Of a stretch of DNA of 31,325 nucleotides, positions 20,984-27,985 are shown in pieces. This stretch comes from Firmicutes bacterium UBA1768 (lineage in GTDB: Bacteria; Bacillota; Clostridia; Peptostreptococcales; Anaerovoracaceae), in assembly GCA_002315335.1 (NCBI GenBank), contig DCGW01000054.1, positions 11,636-42,960 on the forward strand, read 5' to 3'. Below the pieces are notes generated by a model. That model saw only the letters and a list, made by a program, of their open reading frames with translations, had not been told where the DNA came from and did no database searches. Each line of letters begins with the position of its first letter. Positions within the stretch are counted from its first letter, which is position 1. Position numbers and translations under genes: made by a program.

Positions 20984-21922
20984 ATGACGTTAAGAGAAGT
21001 TGTAAACAAGGCAACTGAAGAGCTTAAAAGGAGCGGCATCGAGTCTTACAGACTCGATGCCGAGGTTTTAATGGAAAAAATTCTGTCAAAGGACAGAATT
21101 TTTCTGATTACACATCCGGAACACGAGGTTCCGGATGACGCCGCAGCCGCGTTCTTCGGCTGCGCCGAAGAACGCGCGAAGGGCAGGCCCCTCGCGTATA
21201 TAATCGGTGAAAAGGAATTTATGGGGCTGCCCTTCGCTGTCTCGGAGTCCGTTTTAATTCCGAGGCCGGACACCGAGACGGCTGCGGAGGCGGCGCTTCA
21301 GCTTTTGGGCGCCGCCGGCGTCATGGGCTCCGTTGAGCTTGCGGGAGCCGCTGCGGAGTCGGGCCGGCTTGCGCGAGAAGCTATGCAGGGAAGAAGCTTT
21401 GCCTCTGAAGAAAGAAAGCCTCGCGTCTTAGACCTCTGTACCGGAAGCGGTGCGTTAGCCGTTTCTATTGCGTACTATGCGCCATTTGCGGAGGTTGTAG
21501 CCACCGACCTCAGCGAGGAGGCTCTTGAGCTTGCAAAGAAAAATGCTAAGGCTAACGGAGTCGGTGTAAGATTTCTGCAGGGCGATTTATTTGAACCCGT
21601 CGAAGGAGAGCCTCCCTTTGACCTCATAGTTTCAAATCCGCCATATATTCCAAGTGCCGATATTGAAGAGCTCGAGGTAAATGTCAAGGATTATGAACCG
21701 CGGATGGCTCTTGACGGAGGTAAAACAGGGCTTGATTTTTATGAAAAAATAGTGCCACAGGCGGCTGCTCTGCTGAATAACGGCGGCTGGCTTGTTCTTG
21801 AAATAGGCTATGACCAGGCGGAGGATCTGCGGAAAATTGCCGAGGCAAGCCGCTGTTATAAAAGCTTCTCCGTGCTGAAGGACCTTGCCGGCCTGGACAG
21901 AGTAGTGTTATTGGAATATTGA
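20984..21922 (+). CDS. prmC: Release factor glutamine methyltransferase PrmC
   Basis: A 312-residue SAM-dependent enzyme that methylates the GGQ glutamine of RF1/RF2. The N-terminal helical domain (SYRLDAEVLMEK, HPEHEVP, PLAYIIGEKEFMGLPF, LIPRPDTE) is followed by the Rossmann domain with LDLCTGSGALAVSIA and the catalytic NPPY at SNPPYIPSADIEELE. Between LIPRPDTE and the SAM motif there are about 30 more residues than usual (about 107-143, Ala/Gly/Glu-rich). The 5' third of the gene is packed with perfect inverted repeats and is more GC-rich than its neighbours. It starts two bases after the yqhQ stop. Confidence 0.95.
   Translation: MTLREVVNKATEELKRSGIESYRLDAEVLMEKILSKDRIFLITHPEHEVPDDAAAAFFGCAEERAKGRPLAYIIGEKEFMGLPFAVSESVLIPRPDTETAAEAALQLLGAAGVMGSVELAGAAAESGRLAREAMQGRSFASEERKPRVLDLCTGSGALAVSIAYYAPFAEVVATDLSEEALELAKKNAKANGVGVRFLQGDLFEPVEGEPPFDLIVSNPPYIPSADIEELEVNVKDYEPRMALDGGKTGLDFYEKIVPQAAALLNNGGWLVLEIGYDQAEDLRKIAEASRCYKSFSVLKDLAGLDRVVLLEY
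21034..21316. repeat. Run of seven inverted repeats inside prmC
   Basis: In order: 21034-21045/21051-21062 (12 perfect pairs, loop 5); 21076-21087/21092-21103 (12 perfect, loop 4); 21113-21122/21128-21137 (10 perfect, loop 5); 21148-21160/21164-21176 (13 perfect, loop 3); 21176-21186/21227-21237 (11 perfect, loop 40); 21236-21251/21267-21282 (16 positions, one mismatch, one G-T); 21289-21296/21309-21316 (8 perfect, loop 12). The arms differ in sequence from one repeat to the next, so this is not one repeated element. All lie in the prmC reading frame and encode conserved prmC residues. Confidence 0.9.
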
Positions 21923-21930
21923 TTTTTTGA

Positions 21931-21959
21931 TTGTTTCAAAGCGCTAATGGTGTTACAAT
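21931..21959 (+). promoter_or_regulatory. Promoter of the Sua5-type gene
   Basis: TTGTTT 21931-21936, 17-base spacer, TACAAT 21954-21959 with TGT before it. The predicted transcript starts near 21966 and has a small GCGCA/TGCGC hairpin around 21981-21995. Confidence 0.65.
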
Positions 21960-22023
21960 AGCTATACGAATTAATTCTTTAAGCGCATATTTGCGCCTTT
22001 CATCAAACCTATCTATTACTCAA

Positions 22024-23103
22024 ATGAAAACACAGATTTATGATGTCAGAGGAATTTCCGACGAAAAAGAGCTTGAAATAATAATGACCGCACCGGCGAA
22101 AACTCTTGCCGAAGGAGGCGTGGTTGCTTTTCCCACAGAAACTGTATACGGACTGGGAGGAAACGCCTTTGATGACAATGCGGTTGAAAGGATATTTGCG
22201 GCAAAAGGAAGACCCTCAGACAATCCGCTTATAGTGCATATAGCACATAAAGCTCAATTAAAGGAAATAGTTAAGGCGGTCCCACAAAAGGCGGAGCCTC
22301 TCATGAACAGGTTCTGGCCGGGTTCGCTGAGCATAATAATGAAAAGAACCGACAGGGTTCCGGACTGCGTAACAGCAGGTCTTGATACAGTGGCAATAAG
22401 AATGCCCATAAACCCTGAAGCAAGAGTCCTGTTGAGTATATGCGGCTGTCCCGTTGCGGCTCCCAGCGCAAATCTTTCTGGAAAGCCAAGCCCCACAAGG
22501 CCTCAGCATGTTGTTCATGACTTGGACGGAAGAATTGATGCGATAATAATGGGAAGGGACTGCGATGTTGGTATTGAGTCAACAGTGATAGACCTGACTG
22601 TTGAGCCTCCTGTTATTCTCAGGCCGGGGATAGTGACAAAAGAAGAAATAGAGGCTGAAATAGGCCCTGTGCTTATGGCTGGGCGAAGGGAAAAAACTGA
22701 AATCCCAAAGGCTCCCGGAATGAAGTACACTCATTATGCACCTGATGCGCCTCTGATAGTGTATGAGGGGAGCGGAAACAATTACTACAACGCCATTTTG
22801 AGTGAGTCAAGGGCTGCTATTAATGAAGGAAAAAGAATTGCGGTGCTGGCTGCGGACGAAAGTCTGGAAAAGCTAGCGGTACTCAGAGCGGAAAGCCCTG
22901 AAAAATGCAGCATCTTTTGCCTTGGCTCAGCACTAAAGCCAGAAACAATAGCATACAACCTCTTTGATTTGCTGAGAAAATGCGATGACGAAGGGTTTGA
23001 CTTGATTCTTGCTGAGGCAGCGAAGGCTGAGGGAACAGGCTTTTCGGTGATGAACAGGATGGACAAGGCGGCAGTGCAGATAAGGGCGATTGCTGCAGAT
23101 TAG
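22024..23103 (+). CDS. tsaC: L-threonylcarbamoyladenylate synthase (Sua5 type)
   Basis: A 359-residue enzyme that forms threonylcarbamoyl-AMP from threonine, bicarbonate and ATP for the t6A37 modification of ANN-reading tRNAs. The YrdC domain carries VAFPTETVYGLGGNAF, KGRPSDNPLIVHI, FWPGSLSIIM and PVAAPSANLSGKPSPT. The Sua5 C-terminal domain follows the linker KAPGMKYTHYAPDAPL. The length marks the Sua5 rather than the short TsaC form. ATG 22024 is chosen: the frame is open back to 21931, but that part overlaps the promoter and does not resemble the family. No good ribosome site precedes the ATG, so the start is less sure than the function. Confidence 0.92.
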   Translation: MKTQIYDVRGISDEKELEIIMTAPAKTLAEGGVVAFPTETVYGLGGNAFDDNAVERIFAAKGRPSDNPLIVHIAHKAQLKEIVKAVPQKAEPLMNRFWPGSLSIIMKRTDRVPDCVTAGLDTVAIRMPINPEARVLLSICGCPVAAPSANLSGKPSPTRPQHVVHDLDGRIDAIIMGRDCDVGIESTVIDLTVEPPVILRPGIVTKEEIEAEIGPVLMAGRREKTEIPKAPGMKYTHYAPDAPLIVYEGSGNNYYNAILSESRAAINEGKRIAVLAADESLEKLAVLRAESPEKCSIFCLGSALKPETIAYNLFDLLRKCDDEGFDLILAEAAKAEGTGFSVMNRMDKAAVQIRAIAAD

Positions 23104-23132
23104 ATATAACAAAAATGGAAGAAAATGGAAAC

Positions 23133-23180
23133 GGGTTTTGGTCGTTCAGCAAGACGGCATTAGTAAAAATACCAAAATCC
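23133..23180. repeat. Inverted repeat between tsaC and rpiB
   Basis: GGGTTTTGGT 23133-23142 pairs with ACCAAAATCC 23171-23180 (ten pairs, one G-T), loop 28. It sits 30 bases after the tsaC stop. A T-run occurs only at 23197-23202, too far for a standard terminator. Confidence 0.5.
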
Positions 23181-23210
23181 ACCCCATTGAAATTAGTTTT
23201 TTGAAAAAGC

Positions 23211-23224
23211 TTATTAATTAATAA
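23211..23224. promoter_or_regulatory. Palindrome upstream of rpiB
   Basis: Perfect 14-base palindrome TTATTAATTAATAA, 28 bases before the rpiB start and just after a TTGAAA (23201-23206) that could serve as a -35. It may be an operator; AT-rich palindromes also arise by chance. Confidence 0.35.
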
Positions 23225-23251
23225 TCTGAAAGATATAAGGAGGAAGAAAAA

Positions 23252-23680
23252 ATGAAATTAGTATTAGCATCAGACCACGGCGGATTTGAACTTAAGGAAG
23301 AAATCAAAAAGCATCTTGAGGAAAAGGGCCATGAAATCGTAGACATAGGGACATATTCAACAGACTCAGTACACTATCCGCAGTATGGCAGAAAAGCTGC
23401 CGAGATGGTTGCTGCCGGCGAAGCGGAAAGAGGTATTCTCTGCTGCGGCACAGGAATAGGCATTTCTCTCGCTGCAAACAAGGTAAAGGGAATAAGATGC
23501 GCAGTAGTATCCGATGCGTTTTCCTGCAAGATGAGCCGTGCGCACAATGACGCAAATATGCTCAGTCTCGGCGGAAGAGTTGTAGGCGTAGGCCTTGCAC
23601 TCCAGCTGGTGGATATTTGGATGGAAACTGAATTCGAAGGCGGACGCCACCAGACGAGAGTGGACATGATTGAAGGGTAA
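23252..23680 (+). CDS. rpiB: Ribose 5-phosphate isomerase B
   Basis: A 142-residue RpiB/LacAB-family isomerase that interconverts ribose 5-phosphate and ribulose 5-phosphate. The N-terminal LASDHGGFELKEEI and the active-site block ILCCGTGIGISLAANKVKGIRCA (catalytic cysteine in CCGTG) match the family, as does SRAHNDANMLSLGGR. Length is standard. ATG 23252 follows AAGGAGGAA. rho starts five bases after its stop, so the two are probably co-transcribed. Confidence 0.95.
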   Translation: MKLVLASDHGGFELKEEIKKHLEEKGHEIVDIGTYSTDSVHYPQYGRKAAEMVAAGEAERGILCCGTGIGISLAANKVKGIRCAVVSDAFSCKMSRAHNDANMLSLGGRVVGVGLALQLVDIWMETEFEGGRHQTRVDMIEG

Positions 23681-23684
23681 AAAG

Positions 23685-25103
23685 ATGAGAGAAGAGGAAA
23701 TAAAAGTAATGAAAATTGCCGAGCTCAGGCAGCTTGCCGGCGAACTCGGAATAGAAAATCCGGAAGAGTACGGAAAACCTGTTCTTAAAGAGATGATTTT
23801 GGGACTGCTAAAGGAAAAGAAGGCGGGAACAGGCATTTTAGGTAGAACTGATACTAAGTCTCAGAGAATGTCGGAAGCCGTGGATACTGTTAAGCCGTCG
23901 GTGGAAGCGCAGGTGAAGGCTTATGATATGAACAGACGGGCAGATAATATGCCTGAGGCACCAAAGCGTCATGTGGCTGAGGCAGATAAAGAGACCGTGG
24001 AAGGAATTCTGGAAATGTCAGAAGGAAACAGCTTTGGTTTCCTTCGTTTTCACAATTTTTTGACCAGCGACAATGATGTTTATGTTTCTCCCGCCCAAAT
24101 CAGAAGATTCCGACTTAAGACCGGCGACAAGGTTCTTGGAATAACAAGACCTCCAAATGAAGGGGAAAAATTCAGAGCCTTGCTTTACGTAAACAAAGTC
24201 AACGGAGACCCGCTGAACGTTTGCATAAACCGACGTGACTTCGATTCTCTGACACCTATTTTCCCGGAGGAGAAGCTTAAGCTGGAAGATAACCCTGCAG
24301 ACCTGTCAACCAGACTTATCGACATTATTGCGCCGATAGGCAAGGGGCAGAGGGGTCTTATTGTTGCGCCGCCTAAGGCAGGAAAAACAGTTCTGTTAAA
24401 AAAGGTTGCAAACAGCATTACAAAGCTCCACGATAATATTGAACTGATAGTTTTGCTGATAGATGAGAGACCTGAGGAAGTAACCGATATGCAGAGGTCA
24501 ATCAAGGGCGAGGTAATATACTCTACCTTTGATGAGCTTCCTTCACACCATATCAAGGTTGCTGAAATGGTTATGGCTAGAGCGCAGAGGCTTGCGGAGC
24601 ACGGAAAAGATGTGGTCATTCTCCTCGACAGCATTACAAGGCTTGCCAGAGCATATAACCTGACAATTCCGTCTACGGGAAGAACTCTTTCGGGCGGTCT
24701 TGACCCAGGGGCGCTTCACAAGCCAAAGAAGTTCTTTGGAGCGGCAAGAAATCTTGAAGAAGGCGGAAGCGTGACAATTCTGGCTACCGCGCTTATTGAA
24801 ACCGGAAGCAGAATGGACGACGTTATTTTTGAGGAGTTTAAGGGAACCGGCAACATGGAGCTGCACCTCGACAGAAAGCTTTCTGAAAAGAGGATATTCC
24901 CTGCCATTGACCTGAACAAATCAGGAACCCGAAGAGAGGACCTGCTTCTTGGGAGAGAAGAGATGGAGGCTATCTGGAAAATCAGAAGGGCTTTGGCAAA
25001 CGGCGAAAATCAGGATGCTGCCGAAACAATACTCAGCTATCTGGCGGCGACTAAGAGCAACGAGGAATTTGTCAGCCTGATTAAAAGGAGCAAGGCACTT
25101 TAA
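23685..25103 (+). CDS. rho: Transcription termination factor Rho
   Basis: A 472-residue hexameric RNA helicase that ends transcription at Rho-dependent sites. The N-terminal helix bundle ([15 protein letters not shown]) is followed by the cold-shock-like RNA-binding domain ([26 protein letters not shown]). The ATPase core has the Walker A APPKAGKT, the sequence [13 protein letters not shown], and the Q/R-loop regions [13 protein letters not shown] and [20 protein letters not shown]. The insert between the helix bundle and RNA-binding domain is short. ATG 23685 follows GAAGGG; an in-frame TTG at 23670 overlaps rpiB and has no ribosome site. Confidence 0.96.
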   Translation: MREEEIKVMKIAELRQLAGELGIENPEEYGKPVLKEMILGLLKEKKAGTGILGRTDTKSQRMSEAVDTVKPSVEAQVKAYDMNRRADNMPEAPKRHVAEADKETVEGILEMSEGNSFGFLRFHNFLTSDNDVYVSPAQIRRFRLKTGDKVLGITRPPNEGEKFRALLYVNKVNGDPLNVCINRRDFDSLTPIFPEEKLKLEDNPADLSTRLIDIIAPIGKGQRGLIVAPPKAGKTVLLKKVANSITKLHDNIELIVLLIDERPEEVTDMQRSIKGEVIYSTFDELPSHHIKVAEMVMARAQRLAEHGKDVVILLDSITRLARAYNLTIPSTGRTLSGGLDPGALHKPKKFFGAARNLEEGGSVTILATALIETGSRMDDVIFEEFKGTGNMELHLDRKLSEKRIFPAIDLNKSGTRREDLLLGREEMEAIWKIRRALANGENQDAAETILSYLAATKSNEEFVSLIKRSKAL

Positions 25104-25182
25104 CTCAGCAAAAACGCTGCATACAGGTTGAAGCGAACCACAATTTTCCCCTCAAAAGACGAGCTAAGCCGTGAAAAAACGC

Positions 25183-25211
25183 TTGACATCAGGACATATT
25201 GTGGTTATAAT
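25183..25211 (+). promoter_or_regulatory. Consensus promoter of rplM-rpsI
   Basis: TTGACA 25183-25188, 17-base spacer and TATAAT 25206-25211: both hexamers match the sigma-A consensus exactly, fitting high ribosomal-protein expression. Confidence 0.92.
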
Positions 25212-25223
25212 ATTTCTGCTATG

Positions 25224-25320
25224 TTCTGTGGAAAGCCATTAGCCCCCGGCTAAAACAGAAAGGCAGGCCGATTACCTGAACCCGGGTGGGGTGAAACGCA
25301 CGGGCTCCAAAATCAATGAG
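25224..25320 (+). promoter_or_regulatory. Structured leader upstream of rplM (candidate L13 autoregulatory leader)
   Basis: TTCTGT 25224-25229 pairs with ACAGAA 25255-25260, enclosing TTAGCC/GGCTAA (25239-25244 with 25248-25253, loop CCC). Then come CAGG/CCTG (25264-25267 with 25275-25278) and a CCCG...CGGG hairpin around GTGGGGTGAAACGCA. The leader is about 130 bases from the predicted start to the gene. Firmicutes L13 operons have a described leader class; assignment here rests on position and structure only. Confidence 0.6.
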
Positions 25321-25349
25321 TATATAATAATATCGAGAGGTAGATAATA

Positions 25350-25778
25350 ATGAAATCATATATCGCTAAGCCTCAGGAAGTTGAAAGAAAATGGTATGTA
25401 ATCGATGCTGAAGGAAAGAACCTCGGCAGACTCGCATCAGAAGTAGCTTCAATTTTAAGAGGAAAGAAAAAGCCTGTTTATACACCACATGTTGATACAG
25501 GAGACTACGTTATCATCGTTAATGCTGACAAGGTTGCAGTTACAGGCAACAAGATGAAGCAGAAGATTTATAAGCACCATACAGGTTATCCAGGCGGATT
25601 AAAAGAAATCACACTTGAAAAGCTCCTCGACAGAAAACCTGAAGAAGTTTTAAAGCATGCTGTAAAGGGAATGCTCCCAAAGGGCAGACTCGGCAGACAG
25701 ATGTTCACTAAGTTAAAGGTTTATGCTGGTCCTGAACACAGACATCAGGCTCAGAAACCTGAAGTATACGAATTCTAA
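25350..25778 (+). CDS. rplM: 50S ribosomal protein L13
   Basis: A 142-residue L13, an early-assembly protein of the large subunit. Diagnostic blocks are [49 protein letters not shown] and [36 protein letters not shown]. Length is standard. ATG 25350 follows GAGAGGTAG. It starts the ribosomal unit with rpsI 14 bases downstream, behind a consensus promoter and a structured leader that may bind L13 itself. Confidence 0.97.
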   Translation: MKSYIAKPQEVERKWYVIDAEGKNLGRLASEVASILRGKKKPVYTPHVDTGDYVIIVNADKVAVTGNKMKQKIYKHHTGYPGGLKEITLEKLLDRKPEEVLKHAVKGMLPKGRLGRQMFTKLKVYAGPEHRHQAQKPEVYEF

Positions 25779-25792
25779 GAGGAGGAATCACA

Positions 25793-26185
25793 ATGGCAAA
25801 GTTACAGAACTACGGAACAGGTAGAAGAAAGTCTTCCGTTGCCAGAGTTAGATTACTTCCTGGCACAGGTAAAATCACTGTTAACGGCAAAGATTTAGAA
25901 GACTATTTTGGTCTCGAACTCGTTAAGAGAGAAGTAAGAAGACCTCTTATCATCACAGGTACAGAAGGCAAATACGATGTTGTCGCAAGAGTACAGGGCG
26001 GCGGAACAACCGGCCAGTCAGGTGCTTTAAGACACGGACTTTCAAGAGCCCTCATTCAGGCAGATCCTGAGTTAAGAGCAACTCTTAAAAAGGCTGGTTT
26101 CTTAACAAGAGACCCAAGAATGAAGGAAAGAAAGAAGTACGGCTTAAAGAAGGCAAGAAAGGCATCTCAGTTCTCAAAGAGATAA
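25793..26185 (+). CDS. rpsI: 30S ribosomal protein S9
   Basis: A 130-residue S9. Blocks: [20 protein letters not shown], the central [19 protein letters not shown] and the C-terminal tail ending [12 protein letters not shown], whose last arginine reaches the P-site tRNA. Length is standard for the family. ATG 25793 follows AGAGGAGG, 14 bases after rplM. The rplM-rpsI pair is nearly universal in bacteria. Confidence 0.97.
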   Translation: MAKLQNYGTGRRKSSVARVRLLPGTGKITVNGKDLEDYFGLELVKREVRRPLIITGTEGKYDVVARVQGGGTTGQSGALRHGLSRALIQADPELRATLKKAGFLTRDPRMKERKKYGLKKARKASQFSKR

Positions 26186-26235
26186 TTATTGCTTTTTACA
26201 AGCGGCTTAATGCAATACTGAAAGAGGTGAAAACA

Positions 26236-26436
26236 ATGAAGGAAGGAATCCATCCAGACTATAAAACATGCAAGGTTACCTGCATGTGCGGCAACAGCTT
26301 TGAAACAAAGTCAATCAAAGACGAAATCAGAGTAGAAGTTTGCTCAGCTTGCCACCCATTCTTCACAGGAACACAGAAGTTCGTAACAAGAGGCGGCAGA
26401 ATCGAAAAGTTCAAGAACAAGTACAACATGAAATAA
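26236..26436 (+). CDS. rpmE: 50S ribosomal protein L31 (zinc-binding form)
   Basis: A 66-residue L31. It opens MKEGIHPDY and has four zinc cysteines, Cys16, Cys18, Cys36 and Cys39, so it is the C+ form rather than the zinc-free paralogue induced in zinc starvation. The end [20 protein letters not shown] is typical. ATG 26236 lies six bases after AAAGAGGTG; the GTG at 26227 is part of that ribosome site. It follows rpsI by 50 bases and ends at a terminator, so it is probably in the same transcript. Elsewhere rpmE usually follows rho directly; here rplM-rpsI lie between. Confidence 0.95.
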   Translation: MKEGIHPDYKTCKVTCMCGNSFETKSIKDEIRVEVCSACHPFFTGTQKFVTRGGRIEKFKNKYNMK

Positions 26437-26460
26437 ACTTGACAACTTTTATAAAAAACA

Positions 26461-26511
26461 AGCAGTTCGGGAAGCTGGTGATTGAGCTCAGCAATACGAA
26501 CTGCTTTTTTA
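26461..26511 (+). terminator. Terminator after rpmE
   Basis: AGCAGTTCG 26461-26469 pairs perfectly with CGAACTGCT 26497-26505, with an inner GCTG/CAGC stem, followed by TTTTTT. The remaining space to 26620 holds a small TGGCT/AGCCA hairpin at about 26526-26543 and no supported gene. Confidence 0.88.
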
Positions 26512-26620
26512 TTATAAAAATCATTTGGCTGGGCGCTAAGCCACATTAATTGTTTTGCTTAGCTTTGACAAAACCATATAAGCCTGAATGCCATGATGGA
26601 AGAATTTGTAAATATGGAAA

Positions 26621-26647
26621 TAAAAAAGGAAGGCGAAAGCCTTCCTT
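26621..26647 (-). terminator. Terminator of the minus-strand membrane-protein gene
   Basis: On the minus strand, AAGGAAGGC / GCCTTCCTT with a four-base loop (perfect nine pairs) followed by TTTTTATTT, 23 bases past the stop codon. Confidence 0.92.
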
Positions 26648-26669
26648 AAAAGCTGCATTGTATTTCGGT

Positions 26670-27200
26670 TTATTTTGTGCCCCTTCTTTTCTTGTCTGCA
26701 TACTTAGCCTTTACCATGATGAACATGATAATGCTCATTACTACATCAATGAAGACTGCAGGAATCAGGGTTTCTTGAACAGCAAAGAGGAAGTGACCTA
26801 ATTCAATTAATGAGCTGACAACCATGATGAGTGAGAAAATAGTTGACTTGGCTTTTCCGAGGTCTAAGGCAAATGCGATTACTGCCAGAGAACCAAAGCT
26901 GATTGTTCTTAAGCACATAAGAAGTGCTGGAATGGATTCGTTAAGAGCCCAGCCGCCTATTAAGAACATCAATAACAACGCATAGCAGAAATATTTAAAG
27001 TATGCTGCTCTGTTTTTCTTATAACCGGTTACACAGTAAACCCAGGCGAACACTGATGTAATAATTACCATGATGCAGGAGAAAAGCATTTTTGGACCTG
27101 CATCGAGGGTACATACAATGTAATTACCCATAGCACCAAGCAGCAGTATCAGCATTACTATGCTGACCCACACGGGAACGACTCTCTGATATTCTTCCAT
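26670..27200 (-). CDS. Unrecognised six-helix membrane protein
   Basis: A 176-residue hydrophobic protein not recognised from its sequence. Six membrane helices fit (about residues 10-30, 37-60, 68-88, 90-110, 118-138 and 143-163), with short loops and a basic C terminus (KAKYADKKRRGTK), which suggests a cytoplasmic C end. No motif for transport or catalysis is evident. The ATG (complement of 27198-27200) follows AAAGGAGC. It is transcribed against both flanking plus-strand units, has a strong terminator, and no convincing promoter was seen in 27201-27310, so read-through from the upstream tRNA is possible. Confidence 0.75.
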   Translation of the reverse strand: MEEYQRVVPVWVSIVMLILLLGAMGNYIVCTLDAGPKMLFSCIMVIITSVFAWVYCVTGYKKNRAAYFKYFCYALLLMFLIGGWALNESIPALLMCLRTISFGSLAVIAFALDLGKAKSTIFSLIMVVSSLIELGHFLFAVQETLIPAVFIDVVMSIIMFIMVKAKYADKKRRGTK

Positions 27201-27310
27201 AATAAAGCTCCTTTCATATTAATGACTTAGTGAAAGATATGAATAAATAAGTCAAATATTGCCCTTTAATTTTACAACAGATAAACAAAAGCTGTCAAGA
27301 AGGAGGCAGA

Positions 27311-27346
27311 TTTTTACAAAAAAGGAGCCCATTCTCGGACTCCTTT
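27311..27346 (-). terminator. Terminator downstream of tRNA-Arg
   Basis: On the minus strand AAAGGAG (27346-27340) pairs with CTCCTTT (27327-27321), followed by TTTTTTGTAAAAA. It ends about ten bases after the tRNA 3' end. Confidence 0.85.
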
Positions 27347-27354
27347 AATCGTTT

Positions 27355-27430
27355 TGGCACCCCAGAGATGAATCGAACATCCGACGCACGGTTTAGGAAA
27401 CCGACGCTCTATCCCCTGAGCTACTGGGGC
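27355..27430 (-). tRNA. tRNA-Arg (anticodon CCU)
   Basis: A 76-base cloverleaf on the minus strand. Acceptor GCCCCAG pairs with CTGGGGT (first pair G-T), the D arm has AGCTCAGGGGATAGAGC, the anticodon stem CGGTT/AACCG frames loop TTCCTAA with anticodon CCT reading AGG, and the T arm contains TTCGATTC. The 3' CCA is encoded. It has its own promoter that overlaps the tadA promoter. Confidence 0.95.
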
Positions 27431-27443
27431 TCAACACTTATCC

Positions 27444-27472
27444 ATTTTAGCACACAATTTTATATTGTACAA
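27444..27472 (-). promoter_or_regulatory. Promoter of tRNA-Arg(CCU)
   Basis: On the minus strand TTGTAC (27472-27467), 17-base spacer, TAAAAT (27449-27444). Its -35 shares four bases with the -35 of the opposing tadA promoter within the palindrome TTGTACAA (27465-27472). Confidence 0.78.
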
Positions 27473-27493
27473 GACTAAAATAAGTGTTATAAT
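27465..27493 (+). promoter_or_regulatory. Promoter of tadA
   Basis: TTGTAC 27465-27470, 17-base spacer, TATAAT 27488-27493 with TGT before it. Predicted start near 27500, about 20 bases before the tadA ATG. It diverges from the tRNA-Arg promoter over a shared -35 palindrome. Confidence 0.82.
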
Positions 27494-27520
27494 CAGTTGT
27501 TAGGACTAAGGATTTTCACT

Positions 27521-27985
27521 ATGGAAAAAGAGTATTATATGAACGAAGCTTTGGTGGAAGCTCGTAAGGCCTTTGAGGCCGGAGAGGTCCCCATCGGGGC
27601 GGTGGTTGTCTGTGACGGACAGGTTGTAGGCAGAGGGCATAATCTTCGCGAAACCGCAAAAGACCCTACGGCACATGCAGAGATGGAAGCTATAAGGCAG
27701 GCCTCAAAAGCACTTGGGGGCTGGCGGCTTCACCGCTGCGACCTTTATGTTACGACAGAGCCCTGTCCAATGTGTGCGGGAGCAATACTGCTTGCACGAA
27801 TAAAAAATCTTTACATAGGAACTATGGATCCAAAGGGAGGGGCCTGCGGTTCACTCCTTAACATACCGGAAGATGGGCGCTTTAACCATGTTACCAACGT
27901 CGAAACAGGCGTATTAGAGGAAGAGTGCCGTAAAATACTCCGTGAATTTTTTTCGAAACTAAGGGAAATGAGGAAACAGACATGA
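27521..27985 (+). CDS. tadA: tRNA-specific adenosine deaminase TadA
   Basis: A 154-residue zinc deaminase that converts A34 of tRNA-Arg(ACG) to inosine so that one tRNA reads CGU, CGC and CGA. Zinc and catalytic residues are His52 and Glu54 (HAEME) and Cys82 and Cys85 (PCPMC), followed by AGAILLARIKNLYIGTMDPKGGACGS. ATG 27521 is chosen: AAGGA lies eight bases upstream and the predicted transcript starts near 27500, which rules out the in-frame TTG at 27497. The last four bases overlap the next gene (ATGA). It is read divergently from a tRNA-Arg gene. Confidence 0.96.
   Translation: MEKEYYMNEALVEARKAFEAGEVPIGAVVVCDGQVVGRGHNLRETAKDPTAHAEMEAIRQASKALGGWRLHRCDLYVTTEPCPMCAGAILLARIKNLYIGTMDPKGGACGSLLNIPEDGRFNHVTNVETGVLEEECRKILREFFSKLREMRKQT

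Noticed and set aside
21034..21316. prmC hairpins as a CRISPR array or inserted REP-like element
   Set aside because: Arms are all different, there are no equal repeats and spacers, and the DNA encodes conserved PrmC residues.
21931..22023. N-terminal extension of the Sua5 protein to 21931
   Set aside because: The extension overlaps the predicted promoter and lacks similarity to the family; ATG 22024 fits better.
26550..26801. Plus-strand open frame between rpmE and the minus-strand gene
   Set aside because: It crosses the terminator of the minus-strand gene and its coding 3' end; no ribosome site.
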